A stretch of DNA of 64,000 nucleotides from Plantibacter sp. Leaf314 (GTDB lineage: Bacteria; Actinomycetota; Actinomycetes; Actinomycetales; Microbacteriaceae), in the NCBI RefSeq assembly GCF_001423185.1, contig NZ_LMOB01000002.1, positions 488,502 through 552,501 of the forward strand. Reading direction: 5' to 3'. The notes under the pieces were generated by a model, which had not been told where the DNA came from, did not search any database, and saw only the letters and a list, made by a program, of their open reading frames with translations. Shown here in pieces: positions 8,343-15,967 of this stretch; the first letter of the stretch is position 1; each line of letters begins with the position of its first letter. A program made the translations under genes and the position numbers.

Positions 8343-9424
8343 CGGACAGCGTCACGACCGGCGCCATCGCGACGACCGATCCTGCCGGACGGGCCACGAC
8401 GGACCCCCGGCCCGGCTTGCGGACGCCTCACCGACGGCATCGGTTCATCCCGCTGTTCGCCGGGCTCGGAGCGCTCGTGCTGGCCGTCGTCCTGTCGCTC
8501 CTCGTCGGCGCGAACCCGGTCAGCCCCGACGCGGTCTGGTCGGCACTCACCGGCGCAGGTTCCGGCGAGGCGCGGTTCGTCGTCTGGGACCAGCGGGTGC
8601 CGCGGACCATCGCAGCGCTCGCCGTCGGCGCCTCCCTGGGTGTCGCGGGAGCGCTCATGCAGGCGTTCACCCGCAACCCCCTCGCCGACCCCGGCATCCT
8701 CGGGGTCAACGCCGGGGCCGGGTTCGCCGTCGCCGCCGGCCTGGCGTTCCTCGGCGTCACGGCACCGAGCGAGATCGCCTGGCTCGCCTGCGGTGGCGCG
8801 CTCGTCGTCACCCTCGTCGTCTACACGATCGGCTCGGGCGGACGCGAGCGGTCGTCCGCCGCCCGCCTGACCGTGACGGGTGTGGCGTTCGGCGCCGTGC
8901 TCGCCGGCCTGACGACGGGGATCGCCATCACCCACCCCGACGCCTTCGACCGCATGCGCGGCTGGAACGCAGGGAGCCTCCTCGAACGCGACCTCGGCGT
9001 CGTCGTGCCCGTGCTCCCGTTCCTCGCGGCGGGGCTCGTCCTGGCGGCGGCGAGCGCCCGCAGTCTCAACGCGATCGCCCTCGGTCCCGACGTGGCTCGC
9101 GCGCAGGGGGTCAGCGTCGGCCGGAATCGCGTCCTGGTGCTCGCGGCCGTCACCCTGCTCGCCGGCGGGGCGACCGCGATCGCCGGGCCGATCGCCTTCG
9201 TCGGCCTCGTCGTCCCCCACCTCGTGCGATGGACGGTCGGGAGCGATCAGCGCCGCATCCTCGCCGGCTCGGTCGTCGTCGGCTGCGTCCTCGTGCTCTG
9301 CTCCGACGTGGTCGGCCGGATCGCGGTGCTCCCCGGCGAGATGCCCGTCGGACTCGTGACCGCCTTCGTGGGCGCCCCCGTCCTCATCGCGCTCGCCCGG
9401 CGCAGGACGGCGTCAGGACTGTGA
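8339..9424 (+). CDS. Iron-siderophore ABC permease (FecCD family), first
   Basis: A 361-residue FecCD-type permease. It starts at GTG 8339, overlapping the lipoprotein stop in GTGA; the longer open frame upstream is a shadow of the lipoprotein gene. After about 35 basic, Thr-rich residues there are some ten hydrophobic segments, with the family motifs LGVAGALMQAFTRNPLADPGILG and AGGATAIAGPIAFVGLVVPH. It forms the membrane channel together with the next gene. Spacing implies cotranscription and translational coupling. Confidence 0.93.
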   Translation: MTDSVTTGAIATTDPAGRATTDPRPGLRTPHRRHRFIPLFAGLGALVLAVVLSLLVGANPVSPDAVWSALTGAGSGEARFVVWDQRVPRTIAALAVGASLGVAGALMQAFTRNPLADPGILGVNAGAGFAVAAGLAFLGVTAPSEIAWLACGGALVVTLVVYTIGSGGRERSSAARLTVTGVAFGAVLAGLTTGIAITHPDAFDRMRGWNAGSLLERDLGVVVPVLPFLAAGLVLAAASARSLNAIALGPDVARAQGVSVGRNRVLVLAAVTLLAGGATAIAGPIAFVGLVVPHLVRWTVGSDQRRILAGSVVVGCVLVLCSDVVGRIAVLPGEMPVGLVTAFVGAPVLIALARRRTASGL

Positions 9425-10449
9425 CCGCGATCCGTGAACGGGCGGCGGACGTGCCGCGCACCAGGAATCGGCCGGCACCGCGCCTGCTCATCGTCTGCGG
9501 CGCGGCCCTGTTGCTGATCGTCGTCGCGGCCATCGCCGGTCTCGCCCTCGGCGACTACCCGCTGAGCGCCGAGGAGGTGCTCGGTGTCCTCTCCGGCCGG
9601 GTCGACGGCCTCGCCCGCACCGTGGTGCTCGAGTGGCGACTGCCGCGGGTCCTCGCCGCGATCGGCTTCGGCGCGGCGCTCGCCCTGTCCGGTGCGATCT
9701 TCCAGACGCTCACGCGGAACCCGCTGGCGAGCCCCGACATCATCGGTCTCGCCAACGGCTCCTTCACCGGCATGCTCGTGGCGCTCCTCCTCCTCGGCGG
9801 CGGCTGGCCGGCCCTCATGGCCGGTTCCCTGATCGGCGGCCTGGCCGCTGCGGTCGCGATCTTCCTCCTCGCCCTGCGGCAGGGCTTGTCGGGCTTCCGC
9901 TTCATCGTCGTCGGCATCGGCGTCTCGGCCATGCTCGCCGCGTTCAACAGCTGGCTCCTCCTCCGAGCCGACCTCGACGTCGCCCTCTTCGCCGCCGCCT
10001 GGGGCGCCGGCACCCTGAACACCGCGACCGCGACGGTGGTCTGGCCGGCCCTCGGCTGCCTGCTGGTCCTGTTCGCATTGCTCCCGCTCGTCGCCCGCCC
10101 GCTCCGCCAGCTCGAGCTCGGTGACGACGTGGCCGCCGCGACCGGGGTGCGCCTCACCCGCGAACGCGCGATCCTCATCGGCATGGCCGTCGCCCTCGTG
10201 AGCGCGGTGACCGCCGTCGCCGGGCCGATCGCGTTCATCGCCCTGGCTGCCCCGCAGATCGCCCGCCGCCTGACCCGGTCACCGGGCATCCCGCTCGTCG
10301 CGACGGCGCTCGTCGGTGGGGTCCTGCTGCTCGGGTCCGACCTCGTCGCCCAGCATCTGATCCCGCTGACGGTTCCGGTGGGCGTCGTCACGGTGGTGAT
10401 CGGCGGGCTCTACCTCACACAGCTGCTCCTCCGCGAGCGCCGGCGCTGA
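9421..10449 (+). CDS. Iron-siderophore ABC permease (FecCD family), second
   Basis: A 342-residue FecCD permease starting at GTG 9421, overlapping the previous stop by four bases. It has the paired family motifs (ALSGAIFQTLTRNPLASPDII and VAGPIAFIALAAPQIARRLT) and about ten membrane segments. It should pair with the preceding permease as a heterodimer. No ATPase (FecE/FepC type) follows: the next gene is on the other strand, so the complex must use an ATPase encoded elsewhere. Confidence 0.93.
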   Translation: MTAIRERAADVPRTRNRPAPRLLIVCGAALLLIVVAAIAGLALGDYPLSAEEVLGVLSGRVDGLARTVVLEWRLPRVLAAIGFGAALALSGAIFQTLTRNPLASPDIIGLANGSFTGMLVALLLLGGGWPALMAGSLIGGLAAAVAIFLLALRQGLSGFRFIVVGIGVSAMLAAFNSWLLLRADLDVALFAAAWGAGTLNTATATVVWPALGCLLVLFALLPLVARPLRQLELGDDVAAATGVRLTRERAILIGMAVALVSAVTAVAGPIAFIALAAPQIARRLTRSPGIPLVATALVGGVLLLGSDLVAQHLIPLTVPVGVVTVVIGGLYLTQLLLRERRR

Positions 10450-10496
10450 GGGATCGGCGCGGAGGGTCGGCGCTGAGGGGTCAGCGCGGAGGGGTC
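10442..10496 (+). repeat. Tandem duplication after the permease gene
   Basis: Two imperfect copies of a 27-28 bp unit starting GGCGCTGAGGG (10442-10468 and 10469-10496) span the permease stop codon and the gap to the next gene. A third, degraded unit may follow. No terminator hairpin was recognised here. Confidence 0.6.
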
Positions 10497-10509
10497 GGCA
10501 CCGGACGGC

Positions 10510-10749
10510 TCAGGGTGCGGCGTCGAGCTCGAGCAGCTCGCCGATCTCGCAGTCGAGCGCGCGGCAGATGGCGGTGAGGGTCGAGAACCGGATCGCCTTC
10601 GCGCGGTCGTTCTTGAGCACCGACAGGTTCACCACGCTCACCCCGACGAGCTCGCTGAGTCGGGCGAGGGTGAGGCCGCGGTCGGCGAGCAACCGGTCGA
10701 GGGTGCAGTGCACCCCGGTCGCCGCGTCGTCGTCGATGGCCGGGACCAT
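10510..10749 (-). CDS. XRE-family HTH regulator (YozG-like)
   Basis: A 79-residue protein consisting almost only of a Cro/C1-type helix-turn-helix (LDRLLADRGLTLARLSELVG and VNLSVLKNDRAKAIRFSTL, then ICRALDCEIGELLE). The size and ending match the YozG/YdaS-like regulators that are usually encoded beside DUF2975 membrane proteins. Its ATG overlaps the stop of the DUF2975 gene (ATGA), so the two are coupled. It probably represses its own operon through the dyads at 11414-11444. Confidence 0.9.
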   Translation of the reverse strand: MVPAIDDDAATGVHCTLDRLLADRGLTLARLSELVGVSVVNLSVLKNDRAKAIRFSTLTAICRALDCEIGELLELDAAP

Positions 10750-11399
10750 CAGACGAGCCCCTCGGTGTCGGCGCGCAGTCGCTCGCCGGCACGGAACGCG
10801 ATCGCGAGGCCGCCGACCGCCATGGCGACGAGCACGGGGACCCAGGTGAGTGGGTACGGGGTTCCCTCCACCGCACCGTCGGTCGCGACCGCGAGCGCGC
10901 CGTTCGACGCCATCGTGCCGAACCAGGTGTCCGCGATCCACCCGCAGAGGATGGCGATGGAGGCGATCGAGAGCAGGCGTGCGTTGCCGGGCGCGAAGGC
11001 GTCGCCGCGCAGCAGGCGGCGGAAGAACCTGAACCCGCAGACGATGACGACGAGGTTCGCGATCGCCGGCAGGATCGCGGCGAGCAGGACACACACGAAG
11101 GTCACGACCGGGAGGTCGACCACGACGATCGAACCCTGGTCGACCGTGACGGAGCCGGCTCCCGCTGCGCCCGGCAGGGCCACGTCGACGGCGTCGAAGA
11201 ACACGGGGACCCGGGTCCCGTCGGTGCCGAAGACGTCGAGCAGCCGGAGGACGAGGATGACGACGACGGCTCCTGCGGCGGCGACGGCGGCACCGAGCAC
11301 GGACACGAGGTCGTTGCGGTTGGAGCGCTGGGTCTTCGCCGCCTGCCAGGCGGCGTGGTCGAAGCCGGACGGCGTCGGGCGATCGGTGGAGTCGGTCAT
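10749..11399 (-). CDS. DUF2975 family membrane protein
   Basis: A 216-residue membrane protein with four clear hydrophobic segments (about 37-55, 95-125, 145-160, 180-200), the layout of DUF2975 proteins, which are encoded next to small XRE regulators in many Gram-positives. The function of the family is unknown. Starts in frame at 11399, 11405 and 11414 all lie close together; MTDSTDRP at 11399 is used here. The gene heads a two-gene operon with the regulator, preceded by overlapping inverted repeats. Confidence 0.82.
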   Translation of the reverse strand: MTDSTDRPTPSGFDHAAWQAAKTQRSNRNDLVSVLGAAVAAAGAVVVILVLRLLDVFGTDGTRVPVFFDAVDVALPGAAGAGSVTVDQGSIVVVDLPVVTFVCVLLAAILPAIANLVVIVCGFRFFRRLLRGDAFAPGNARLLSIASIAILCGWIADTWFGTMASNGALAVATDGAVEGTPYPLTWVPVLVAMAVGGLAIAFRAGERLRADTEGLV

Positions 11400-11413
11400 G
11401 ATCATCACATCCA

Positions 11414-11444
11414 TATCGATTGTCGTTGGTATCGATAAACGATA
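11414..11444. promoter_or_regulatory. Overlapping dyads upstream of DUF2975-xre
   Basis: TATCGAT-N10-ATCGATA (11414-11437) is a perfect inverted repeat and overlaps a second one, TATCG-ATAAA-CGATA (11430-11444). The AT-rich block stands out from its GC-rich surroundings and lies immediately before the start, so it is a good candidate operator for the XRE protein. Confidence 0.65.
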
Positions 11445-11517
11445 TGTCGAGATCGTCCGGAGCGCAAGTCCGGCCCCCTGGATCACCCCTGGATCACCCC
11501 CAGGATCGCCCCTGCGG

Positions 11518-11853
11518 TCACTCGTCGAGCGCGTCGAGCTCCTCGAGCGCCGCCTCAGCGCGTTCGAGCCGTGCCGCCTCGGGCTCCTCCCACCAGGTCG
11601 GACCACGTTCACCGAGCCCGTGTTTCGCGAGGCCGACCCGACGGCGTGCGGCAGCCACAGCCTCCTCGTCGCCCGCGCGCTTCGCGACCCCGACGCCCGA
11701 GCGGCCACGGCCGAGGTGCGACTGCAGCGCGGCGACGAGGTCCTCCGGCAGGCTCGGGTCGGTGCGACGCCAGCGTCGACCCTTCACGACGAACCAGTGC
11801 TCGTCCTCCGCCGGTCCGCCCTCCTCCGGCCCGTCATCCGAACGCGGCGTCAC
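11518..11853 (-). CDS. Conserved actinobacterial protein, often labelled biopolymer transporter Tol
   Basis: A 111-residue soluble, charged protein. The HWFVVKGRRWRRTDPSLPE block followed by a helical Ala/Arg-rich region and LGERGPTWWEEPE matches a small actinobacterial family that databases frequently name biopolymer transporter Tol; nothing in it (no membrane segment, no TolB propeller) supports that name. Function unknown. It stands alone between the DUF2975 operon and the next small gene, in the same direction as both. Confidence 0.75.
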   Translation of the reverse strand: MTPRSDDGPEEGGPAEDEHWFVVKGRRWRRTDPSLPEDLVAALQSHLGRGRSGVGVAKRAGDEEAVAAARRRVGLAKHGLGERGPTWWEEPEAARLERAEAALEELDALDE

Positions 11854-11934
11854 GGACGCCTCCCGGAGACGACGCAGGGCCCGGTCCCCCGCAGACGCGG
11901 ACGGGACCGGACCCTGGTGGTCATGATCGGTCGA

Positions 11935-12240
11935 TCAGCCCTTGACGGCGTCGAGCACGCCGGCCCAGCCGAACGAGGAGATCGCGTCGGCGAACGTGGA
12001 GTCGCCGCGTCCCTCGCCGAGCTGCTTGCCTGCAGCGTCGCGGACGACGACCGTGTGGTCCTTCTCGGCCTCGGTGCCGTTGCCCTCTTCGACGAAGTCG
12101 ATGTGGATCTCGGTGTCGCCGAGGGTGCCGGTGACCGTGGTCGTCGCGTCCTGCTCGGTGGTCTTCGTCGTGAGGAACGGGCCGCCGCCGAGTGCCGCGA
12201 GCGCCTCGTTGATCTGGTTGATGAGCGATGAGGTGTTCAT
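11935..12240 (-). CDS. Small hypothetical protein
   Basis: A 101-residue acidic soluble protein, MNTSSLINQINEALAALGG at the start, then a beta-rich middle with many Thr and Asp/Glu residues (TTTVTGTLGDTEIHIDF) and a C-terminal helix. I do not recognise a family. The start is well supported: GGGAGAG lies 6 nt before ATG 12240, and codon use matches neighbouring genes. No partner gene is evident. Confidence 0.7.
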   Translation of the reverse strand: MNTSSLINQINEALAALGGGPFLTTKTTEQDATTTVTGTLGDTEIHIDFVEEGNGTEAEKDHTVVVRDAAGKQLGEGRGDSTFADAISSFGWAGVLDAVKG

Positions 12241-12485
12241 GTGTCTCTCCCTGCGGTCGTGAAGCCTCCAGGGTAGTGAGCGGACCCGAGAACGGCAGGA
12301 GCATGGCGTTCGCGCACGAGATGTGCGATAGGACCAACCTGGCCTGCGCGCAGAGCAGAAGAAGCCGCTCCCGTCAACGGTCCCGCGCATCCAGGTGCGG
12401 TCGGAGCCGCGAGTCGTAGGCTGCGAGCCACGCAGACCGGCACCCCGACACCGACGGGCCGGTCGACGAGACGAAGGAGACCCCC
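12241..12485. other. Intergenic region between divergent genes
   Basis: These 245 bp separate the small hypothetical gene (minus) from the stress flavoprotein gene (plus) and must hold both promoters. A TAGGCT hexamer at 12417-12422 could be the -10 of the plus-strand gene; no strong dyad was seen. Confidence 0.4.
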
Positions 12486-12971
12486 ATGGCCGGAGACACC
12501 GACCCCTACACGACCCTCAACAAGCTGCTCGCGGACTTCCGCTTCGCGATGCTCACCACGGTGGACCTCGACGGCAAGCTCGTCGCCCACCCGCTCACCG
12601 TCCAGGAGCGCGAGTTCGACGGCGACCTGTGGTTCATCGTCGGCAAGGACGCCTCCGCCGTGCAGCAGCTCGACGTCAACCCGAACGCCGGCGTCACGCT
12701 GAGCTCGGACAGCTCGTGGGTGTCGCTCGCCGGCACCGCCGGACTCGTCGAGGACCACGCCAAGCTGGAAGAGCTGTGGAACAGCGTCGTCGAGGCCTGG
12801 TTCCCGGACGGCCCCTCCGACCCGCGCGTCGGTCTGCTGAAGTTCTCGGCCGACAGCGCCGAGTACTGGGACAGCCCCGGCGGCAAGATCGCGACCGCCG
12901 TCGCGTTCGTGAAGTCGAAGGTCACCGGCGAGACCTACGACGGCGGCGACAACGCGAAGCTCGACCTGTAA
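12486..12971 (+). CDS. Pyridoxamine 5'-phosphate oxidase-fold protein (general stress protein 26 type)
   Basis: A 161-residue flavin-reductase/PNPOx-like split-barrel protein. LLADFRFAMLTTVDLDGKLVAHPL and the central DGDLWFIVGKDASAV, followed by NAGVTLSS and WVSLAGTAGLVED, match the general stress protein 26 group, which bind FMN or F420. ATG 12486 has GAAGGAGA 5 nt upstream. It is a single-gene unit, cytoplasmic, probably part of a stress response; the physiological substrate is unknown. Confidence 0.9.
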   Translation: MAGDTDPYTTLNKLLADFRFAMLTTVDLDGKLVAHPLTVQEREFDGDLWFIVGKDASAVQQLDVNPNAGVTLSSDSSWVSLAGTAGLVEDHAKLEELWNSVVEAWFPDGPSDPRVGLLKFSADSAEYWDSPGGKIATAVAFVKSKVTGETYDGGDNAKLDL

Positions 12972-12997
12972 GCAGGGCGTCAGCCAACGGCGCCGAC

Positions 12998-13043
12998 GCG
13001 CTCGTCCGCGAGCACCTCAGGCGCGCTCGTCCGCCAGCACCTC
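12998..13043. repeat. Short direct duplication at the end of the MocR gene
   Basis: A 21-bp unit beginning GCGCTCGTCCGC occurs at 12998-13018 and again at 13023-13043 with one mismatch. The second copy encodes the last residues of the MocR-type regulator (LADERA), so the first is probably a duplicated 3' end left beyond the stop codon. Confidence 0.65.
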
Positions 13044-14429
13044 GCCCAGGATGCGGGCCGCTTCCTCGAAGCGGTCCGCATCCTCGCCGGAGTAGTTCAA
13101 CCGGATGAAGGACCCGGCGGGTTCAGCGGGGAACCACTCGGCGCCGTCGGCGATGATGAGCCCGCGGCTCTCGCAGGAGCGCACCACCTGCGCCGCATCC
13201 GTGCCGTCCGGCAGTCGCCCCCACAGGTTCAGGCCGCCGGCGGGGACGAACCCGAGGTGGACCGTCGGCGCATGTTCGGCGAGGCTCGCGACGAGTCGGT
13301 CGCGTCGGGCACGCAGGCGGGGACGCAGGCCACGGAGGTGCGTCCGCCAACCGGGTTGGGTCACGACGTCGAGCGTCGCCGCCTGGAGCAGGCCACTGAT
13401 GTACATGGACTCGGCGGACCGGTCCGCCAGGATCCGGTCGCGCGCCGGCCCCCTCGCGATGACCGCGGCGACCCGCAGCGACGGGGACACGCTCTTCGTC
13501 AACGACCGCAGGTAGATCACGTGTCCGTCGCCGTCGAGCGCGGCGAGGGGACGTGGCTCGGTGTCGATGGCGAGGTCGTGCGCCCAGTCGTCCTCGATGA
13601 GGAACGCGCCGTGGCGCCGCACGGACTCGAGGACCGCGAGTCCGGTCTCCTCCGGCCACTGCCCGCCGCTCGGATTGGCGAAGGTCGGCTGCGCATAGAA
13701 GGCGCGGGCTCCCGTGTCCTGGAAGGCGCGCTCCACGGCGTCCGGATCCGGCCCGGTCGGTCCGGTCGGCACGGGCACGAGCGTGACGCCGGCCTGCTCG
13801 GCCGCGAGGATCGCACCCCAGTAGCTCGGCGACTCGATGAGCATCGGCTGCCCTGGCCCCACGAGCGCCCGGAAGATCGAGCTGAGGCCGCTCTGACTGC
13901 CGGCGATCACGATGACGTCTCGAGCCGTCGCCGGGGTGACCCCGGGCGGCGTGACGGCTGCGAGTTCGGCGGCGAACCAGGCTTGGAGTCCGGGCGCTCC
14001 GGCTGCCGGCGAGCGGGTCATGGCGACGTCGGTGCGGGCTGCGCGGGCCAGCGCCGCGCGGACGAGGCGTTCCGGGAGGAGTTCACGGGCCGGGTAGCCC
14101 GAGTGCAGCGCGATCGTGTCGGGCGCGACCGACCGCTGAGCCGCGGACAGCGCACCGGGCCGCCAGGGCAGCGCACCGAGCGCGGCCGTCTGCCAGCCGT
14201 AGTCGACGGCTCGGTTGGTCCGCGCCGCCCGGACGAAGGTGCCGACCCCCGGCCGGCTCTCGACGAGCCCTCGCCCGGCGAGTTGCCGCATCGCGTTCTG
14301 CACGGTGACCGGACTCGCGCCGAACTCCCCGGTGAGCGCCCGGTTCGACGGCACCCGAGCGCCTGGCGGGGCGGCGGCGATCCAGGCGGTCATGGCCACG
14401 ACGATCCGCTCGGTGCTATCGTTGTTCAT
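13017..14429 (-). CDS. MocR/PdxR-type regulator (GntR HTH fused to aminotransferase)
   Basis: A 470-residue fusion: an N-terminal GntR winged helix (about 1-70, VPSNRALTGEFGASPVTVQNAMRQL) and a type I aminotransferase domain (about 90-470). The PLP lysine is visible in SLTKSVSPSLR and the PLP-binding Asp region in FLIEDDWAHDL. MocR proteins sense PLP or amino-acid-derived ligands. It is divergent from an EamA exporter and the two start codons overlap by two bases, so it very likely regulates that gene; repeats of GCGTTATC lie within the exporter's first codons. Confidence 0.93.
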   Translation of the reverse strand: MNNDSTERIVVAMTAWIAAAPPGARVPSNRALTGEFGASPVTVQNAMRQLAGRGLVESRPGVGTFVRAARTNRAVDYGWQTAALGALPWRPGALSAAQRSVAPDTIALHSGYPARELLPERLVRAALARAARTDVAMTRSPAAGAPGLQAWFAAELAAVTPPGVTPATARDVIVIAGSQSGLSSIFRALVGPGQPMLIESPSYWGAILAAEQAGVTLVPVPTGPTGPDPDAVERAFQDTGARAFYAQPTFANPSGGQWPEETGLAVLESVRRHGAFLIEDDWAHDLAIDTEPRPLAALDGDGHVIYLRSLTKSVSPSLRVAAVIARGPARDRILADRSAESMYISGLLQAATLDVVTQPGWRTHLRGLRPRLRARRDRLVASLAEHAPTVHLGFVPAGGLNLWGRLPDGTDAAQVVRSCESRGLIIADGAEWFPAEPAGSFIRLNYSGEDADRFEEAARILGEVLADERA

Positions 14430-14474
14430 GAGTCAACAGAGTAGCGTTATCGCTCAGGCACTGGTGGCGTTATC
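14417..14474. promoter_or_regulatory. Overlapping divergent leaderless starts and GCGTTATC repeats
   Basis: The sequence CATG at 14427-14430 contains the start codons of both the MocR gene (minus, 14429-14427) and the EamA gene (plus, 14428-14430). A plus-strand TATCGT (14417-14422) and a minus-strand TACTCT (14437-14442) sit at -10 distance from each start, so both transcripts may begin at their AUG. GCGTTATC occurs twice, 23 bp apart (14444-14451, 14467-14474), as direct repeats, a layout known for MocR operators. Confidence 0.55.
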
Positions 14475-15342
14475 CCGTGCCGGTCTCGGCTGGGGGCTGC
14501 TCGGCGTGCTGGCGTTCTCGCTCACCGTCCCGCTCACCAAGGTCGCGCTGACCGGGATGTCCGCGCTGTTCATCGGCTCGGCTCGCGCCGTCGTCGCGGC
14601 CCTCCTCGCCCTCCTCGTCCTGTCGATCACCCGTCCACGGCGTCCCGTCGGCGCGCAGTGGGCCCGCCTCGCCGTCGTCGGCGGCGGGGTCGTCGTCGGG
14701 TTCCCGCTTCTGACCTCCTTCGCGCTCACCACGGCTCCCGCGGGCCACAGCGCCGTCGTGATCGGCCTGCTCCCCGCCGCCACCGCGGTCGCCGGGGTCG
14801 TCCGCGGCGGCGAGCGCCCATCCCGCGTGTTCTGGATCTTCGCCGGCCTGGGTGCGGTCGCCGCCGTGGGGTTCGCCGCCCTGCGGACCGACGGACTCGC
14901 CCCGCTGGACTGGTCCGACCTCCTCCTCCTGGGCGCCGTCGTCGCCGCCGCGATCGGCTATGCCGAGGGCGGCTTGCTCGCCCGCGAGCTCGGCTCCTGG
15001 CAGACCATCTGCTGGGCACTCGTCCTGGCCTCGCCGCTCATGGTGACGCTCACCGCGATCGCGTGGGCCGCGGAACCGCCGACGGCGACGCCGGTGGCCT
15101 GGCTCGCCTTCGGGTACCTCGGCGTGGTCAGCATGTTCCTCGGCTTCTTCGCCTGGTACCGCGGGCTCGCGATCGGCCCCCTGTCGCGCGTGAGCCAGAT
15201 CCAACTCGTCCAACCGGTGCTGAGCATCGGGTGGGCGACCCTCATCCTCCGCGAGGACCTCGACCGGGCCACCGTGCTCGGCGGCCTCGCGGTCATCCTG
15301 TGCGCCGGCCTCGCCGTCCGCACCCGCCTCGACCGGAAGTGA
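14428..15342 (+). CDS. EamA-family (DMT) exporter
   Basis: A 304-residue drug/metabolite transporter with about ten membrane helices made of two EamA halves (WGLLGVLAFSLTVPLTKVAL at the N-terminus; second half from about 160). EamA carriers typically export amino acids or related metabolites. The start overlaps the divergent MocR start; a later GTG (14464) is an alternative. PaiB-like gene follows after 7 bp, so both form an operon, presumably switched by the MocR regulator in response to an amino-acid or vitamin B6-linked signal. Confidence 0.88.
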   Translation: MSQQSSVIAQALVALSRAGLGWGLLGVLAFSLTVPLTKVALTGMSALFIGSARAVVAALLALLVLSITRPRRPVGAQWARLAVVGGGVVVGFPLLTSFALTTAPAGHSAVVIGLLPAATAVAGVVRGGERPSRVFWIFAGLGAVAAVGFAALRTDGLAPLDWSDLLLLGAVVAAAIGYAEGGLLARELGSWQTICWALVLASPLMVTLTAIAWAAEPPTATPVAWLAFGYLGVVSMFLGFFAWYRGLAIGPLSRVSQIQLVQPVLSIGWATLILREDLDRATVLGGLAVILCAGLAVRTRLDRK

Positions 15343-15349
15343 CCCCACC

Positions 15350-15967
15350 ATGCGCCACACCCCCACGTACCTCATGACCGACGTCGACGAGGTCAAGCGC
15401 CTCATCCGCAACCACCCGTGGGCGACGTTCGTCTCGCCCGCGAGCACCGGCCTGGTCGCCTCCCACTACCCCGCGATCCTCGAGGAGGACGTCGACGACC
15501 TGTCCATCGTCAGCCACTTCGGCCGACCGGACGAGGCGTCGCACGAGCTCGGCGCGCACGAGATCCTCGTCATCATCCAGGGGCCGCACGACTACGTGTC
15601 GCCGAGTTGGTACCCGGAGGGCCAGCTCATCCCCACGTGGAACCACGTCACCGCCCACCTGTACGGGACACCTGAGGTCCTCAGCGAGGACGAGAACTAC
15701 GAGATGTTGAGCAAGCTGACGGACCACTTCGAGGACTCCCGGCCAGACGGCCGCCACCTGTCCGAGGACGAGGCCGGCACCCGGCGCGCCGCGAAGGGCA
15801 CGGTCGGCCTGCGCATGCGGGTGACGCGCTTCGACGCCCGCGCGAAGCTCAGTCAGAACAAGGCGCCCGAGGTGGTCGACGACATCACCGAGCACCTTGC
15901 GGAGCGGAATCCGGAGCTCGCCGAGGAGATGCGTCGCCAGCGGGAGCTCCGGACGCCGGGTCACTGA
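15350..15967 (+). CDS. PaiB-like FMN-binding protein
   Basis: A 205-residue PaiB/FMN-binding negative-regulator family protein: MRHTPTYLMTDVDEVKRLIRNHPWATFVS at the start, then LVASHYPAILE, ETVS-like QGPHDYVSPSWY, and VPTWNH-like IPTWNHVTAHLYG. These proteins adopt the flavin-binding split barrel; Bacillus PaiB affects sporulation and protease genes, but the biochemical role is unclear. It follows the EamA gene by 7 bp and its last 83 bp overlap the 3' end of the convergent second EamA gene. Confidence 0.9.
   Translation: MRHTPTYLMTDVDEVKRLIRNHPWATFVSPASTGLVASHYPAILEEDVDDLSIVSHFGRPDEASHELGAHEILVIIQGPHDYVSPSWYPEGQLIPTWNHVTAHLYGTPEVLSEDENYEMLSKLTDHFEDSRPDGRHLSEDEAGTRRAAKGTVGLRMRVTRFDARAKLSQNKAPEVVDDITEHLAERNPELAEEMRRQRELRTPGH

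Noticed and set aside
11518..11853. Tol biopolymer transporter function
   Set aside because: The name is carried by database homologues, but the 111-residue sequence has no transporter or TolB feature.
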